Shown one piece after another: positions 19,555 to 19,565 of a stretch of 19,565 bases of DNA. The notes under the pieces are model-generated. The model searched no databases and had not been told where the DNA came from. It worked only from the letters and a program-made list of their open reading frames with translations. The stretch is from Parvularia atlantis (lineage: Eukaryota > Opisthokonta > Rotosphaerida): the NCBI GenBank assembly GCA_943704415.1, contig CALSCO010002301.1, positions 1-19,565 on the forward strand, written 5' to 3'. The first letter of the stretch is position 1. Each line of letters begins with the position of its first letter. The translations under genes and the position numbers were made by a program.

Positions 19555-19565
19555 CTGCGCAGGGG

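Overview
This is GC-rich, very gene-dense nuclear DNA from a unicellular eukaryote. It is not bacterial: every recognisable gene is cut by short introns, mostly 45-75 nt. These usually start GTGCG, end CAG or occasionally AAG/TAG, and often carry a CTGAC- or CTCAC-like branch site. I placed 74 introns by requiring that reading phase and conserved family motifs join across each one. Separate PRO1 and PRO2 genes (no fused P5C synthase), a fungal-type FOL1 with two aldolase domains, and an ADCY10-like ATPase/TPR protein together suggest an early-diverging (perhaps zoosporic) fungus or a close relative. That placement is inference.

Layout, left to right: a T-rich leader (1-145); a small basic protein of unknown function (146-736, +); PRO1 glutamate 5-kinase (797-2250, +); PRO2 gamma-glutamyl phosphate reductase (2256-3921, -), converging on PRO1 with only 5 bp between stop codons; an ArsB/Lsi2-like anion efflux permease (3967-6158, -); a 259-bp divergent promoter; FOL1, a trifunctional folate enzyme with 19 exons (6418-9715, +); a YTH-domain m6A reader with acidic, RS-like and mixed-charge repeat regions (9835-14396, -); and the last 1,289 residues of a soluble-adenylyl-cyclase-like protein (14465-19554, -), whose 5' exons lie beyond the right edge.

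PRO1 and PRO2 supply the first two steps from glutamate to proline and are adjacent. FOL1 makes dihydropteroate de novo. The YTH and ADCY10-like genes are regulatory: RNA-mark reading, and probably cAMP signalling. I saw no mobile element, tRNA, rRNA or CRISPR array. The most unusual signals are four probable GC-AG introns, several introns that are open reading frames of length 3n and so look like coding sequence, a freshly expanded mixed-charge repeat in the YTH protein, and the near-absence of intergenic DNA.
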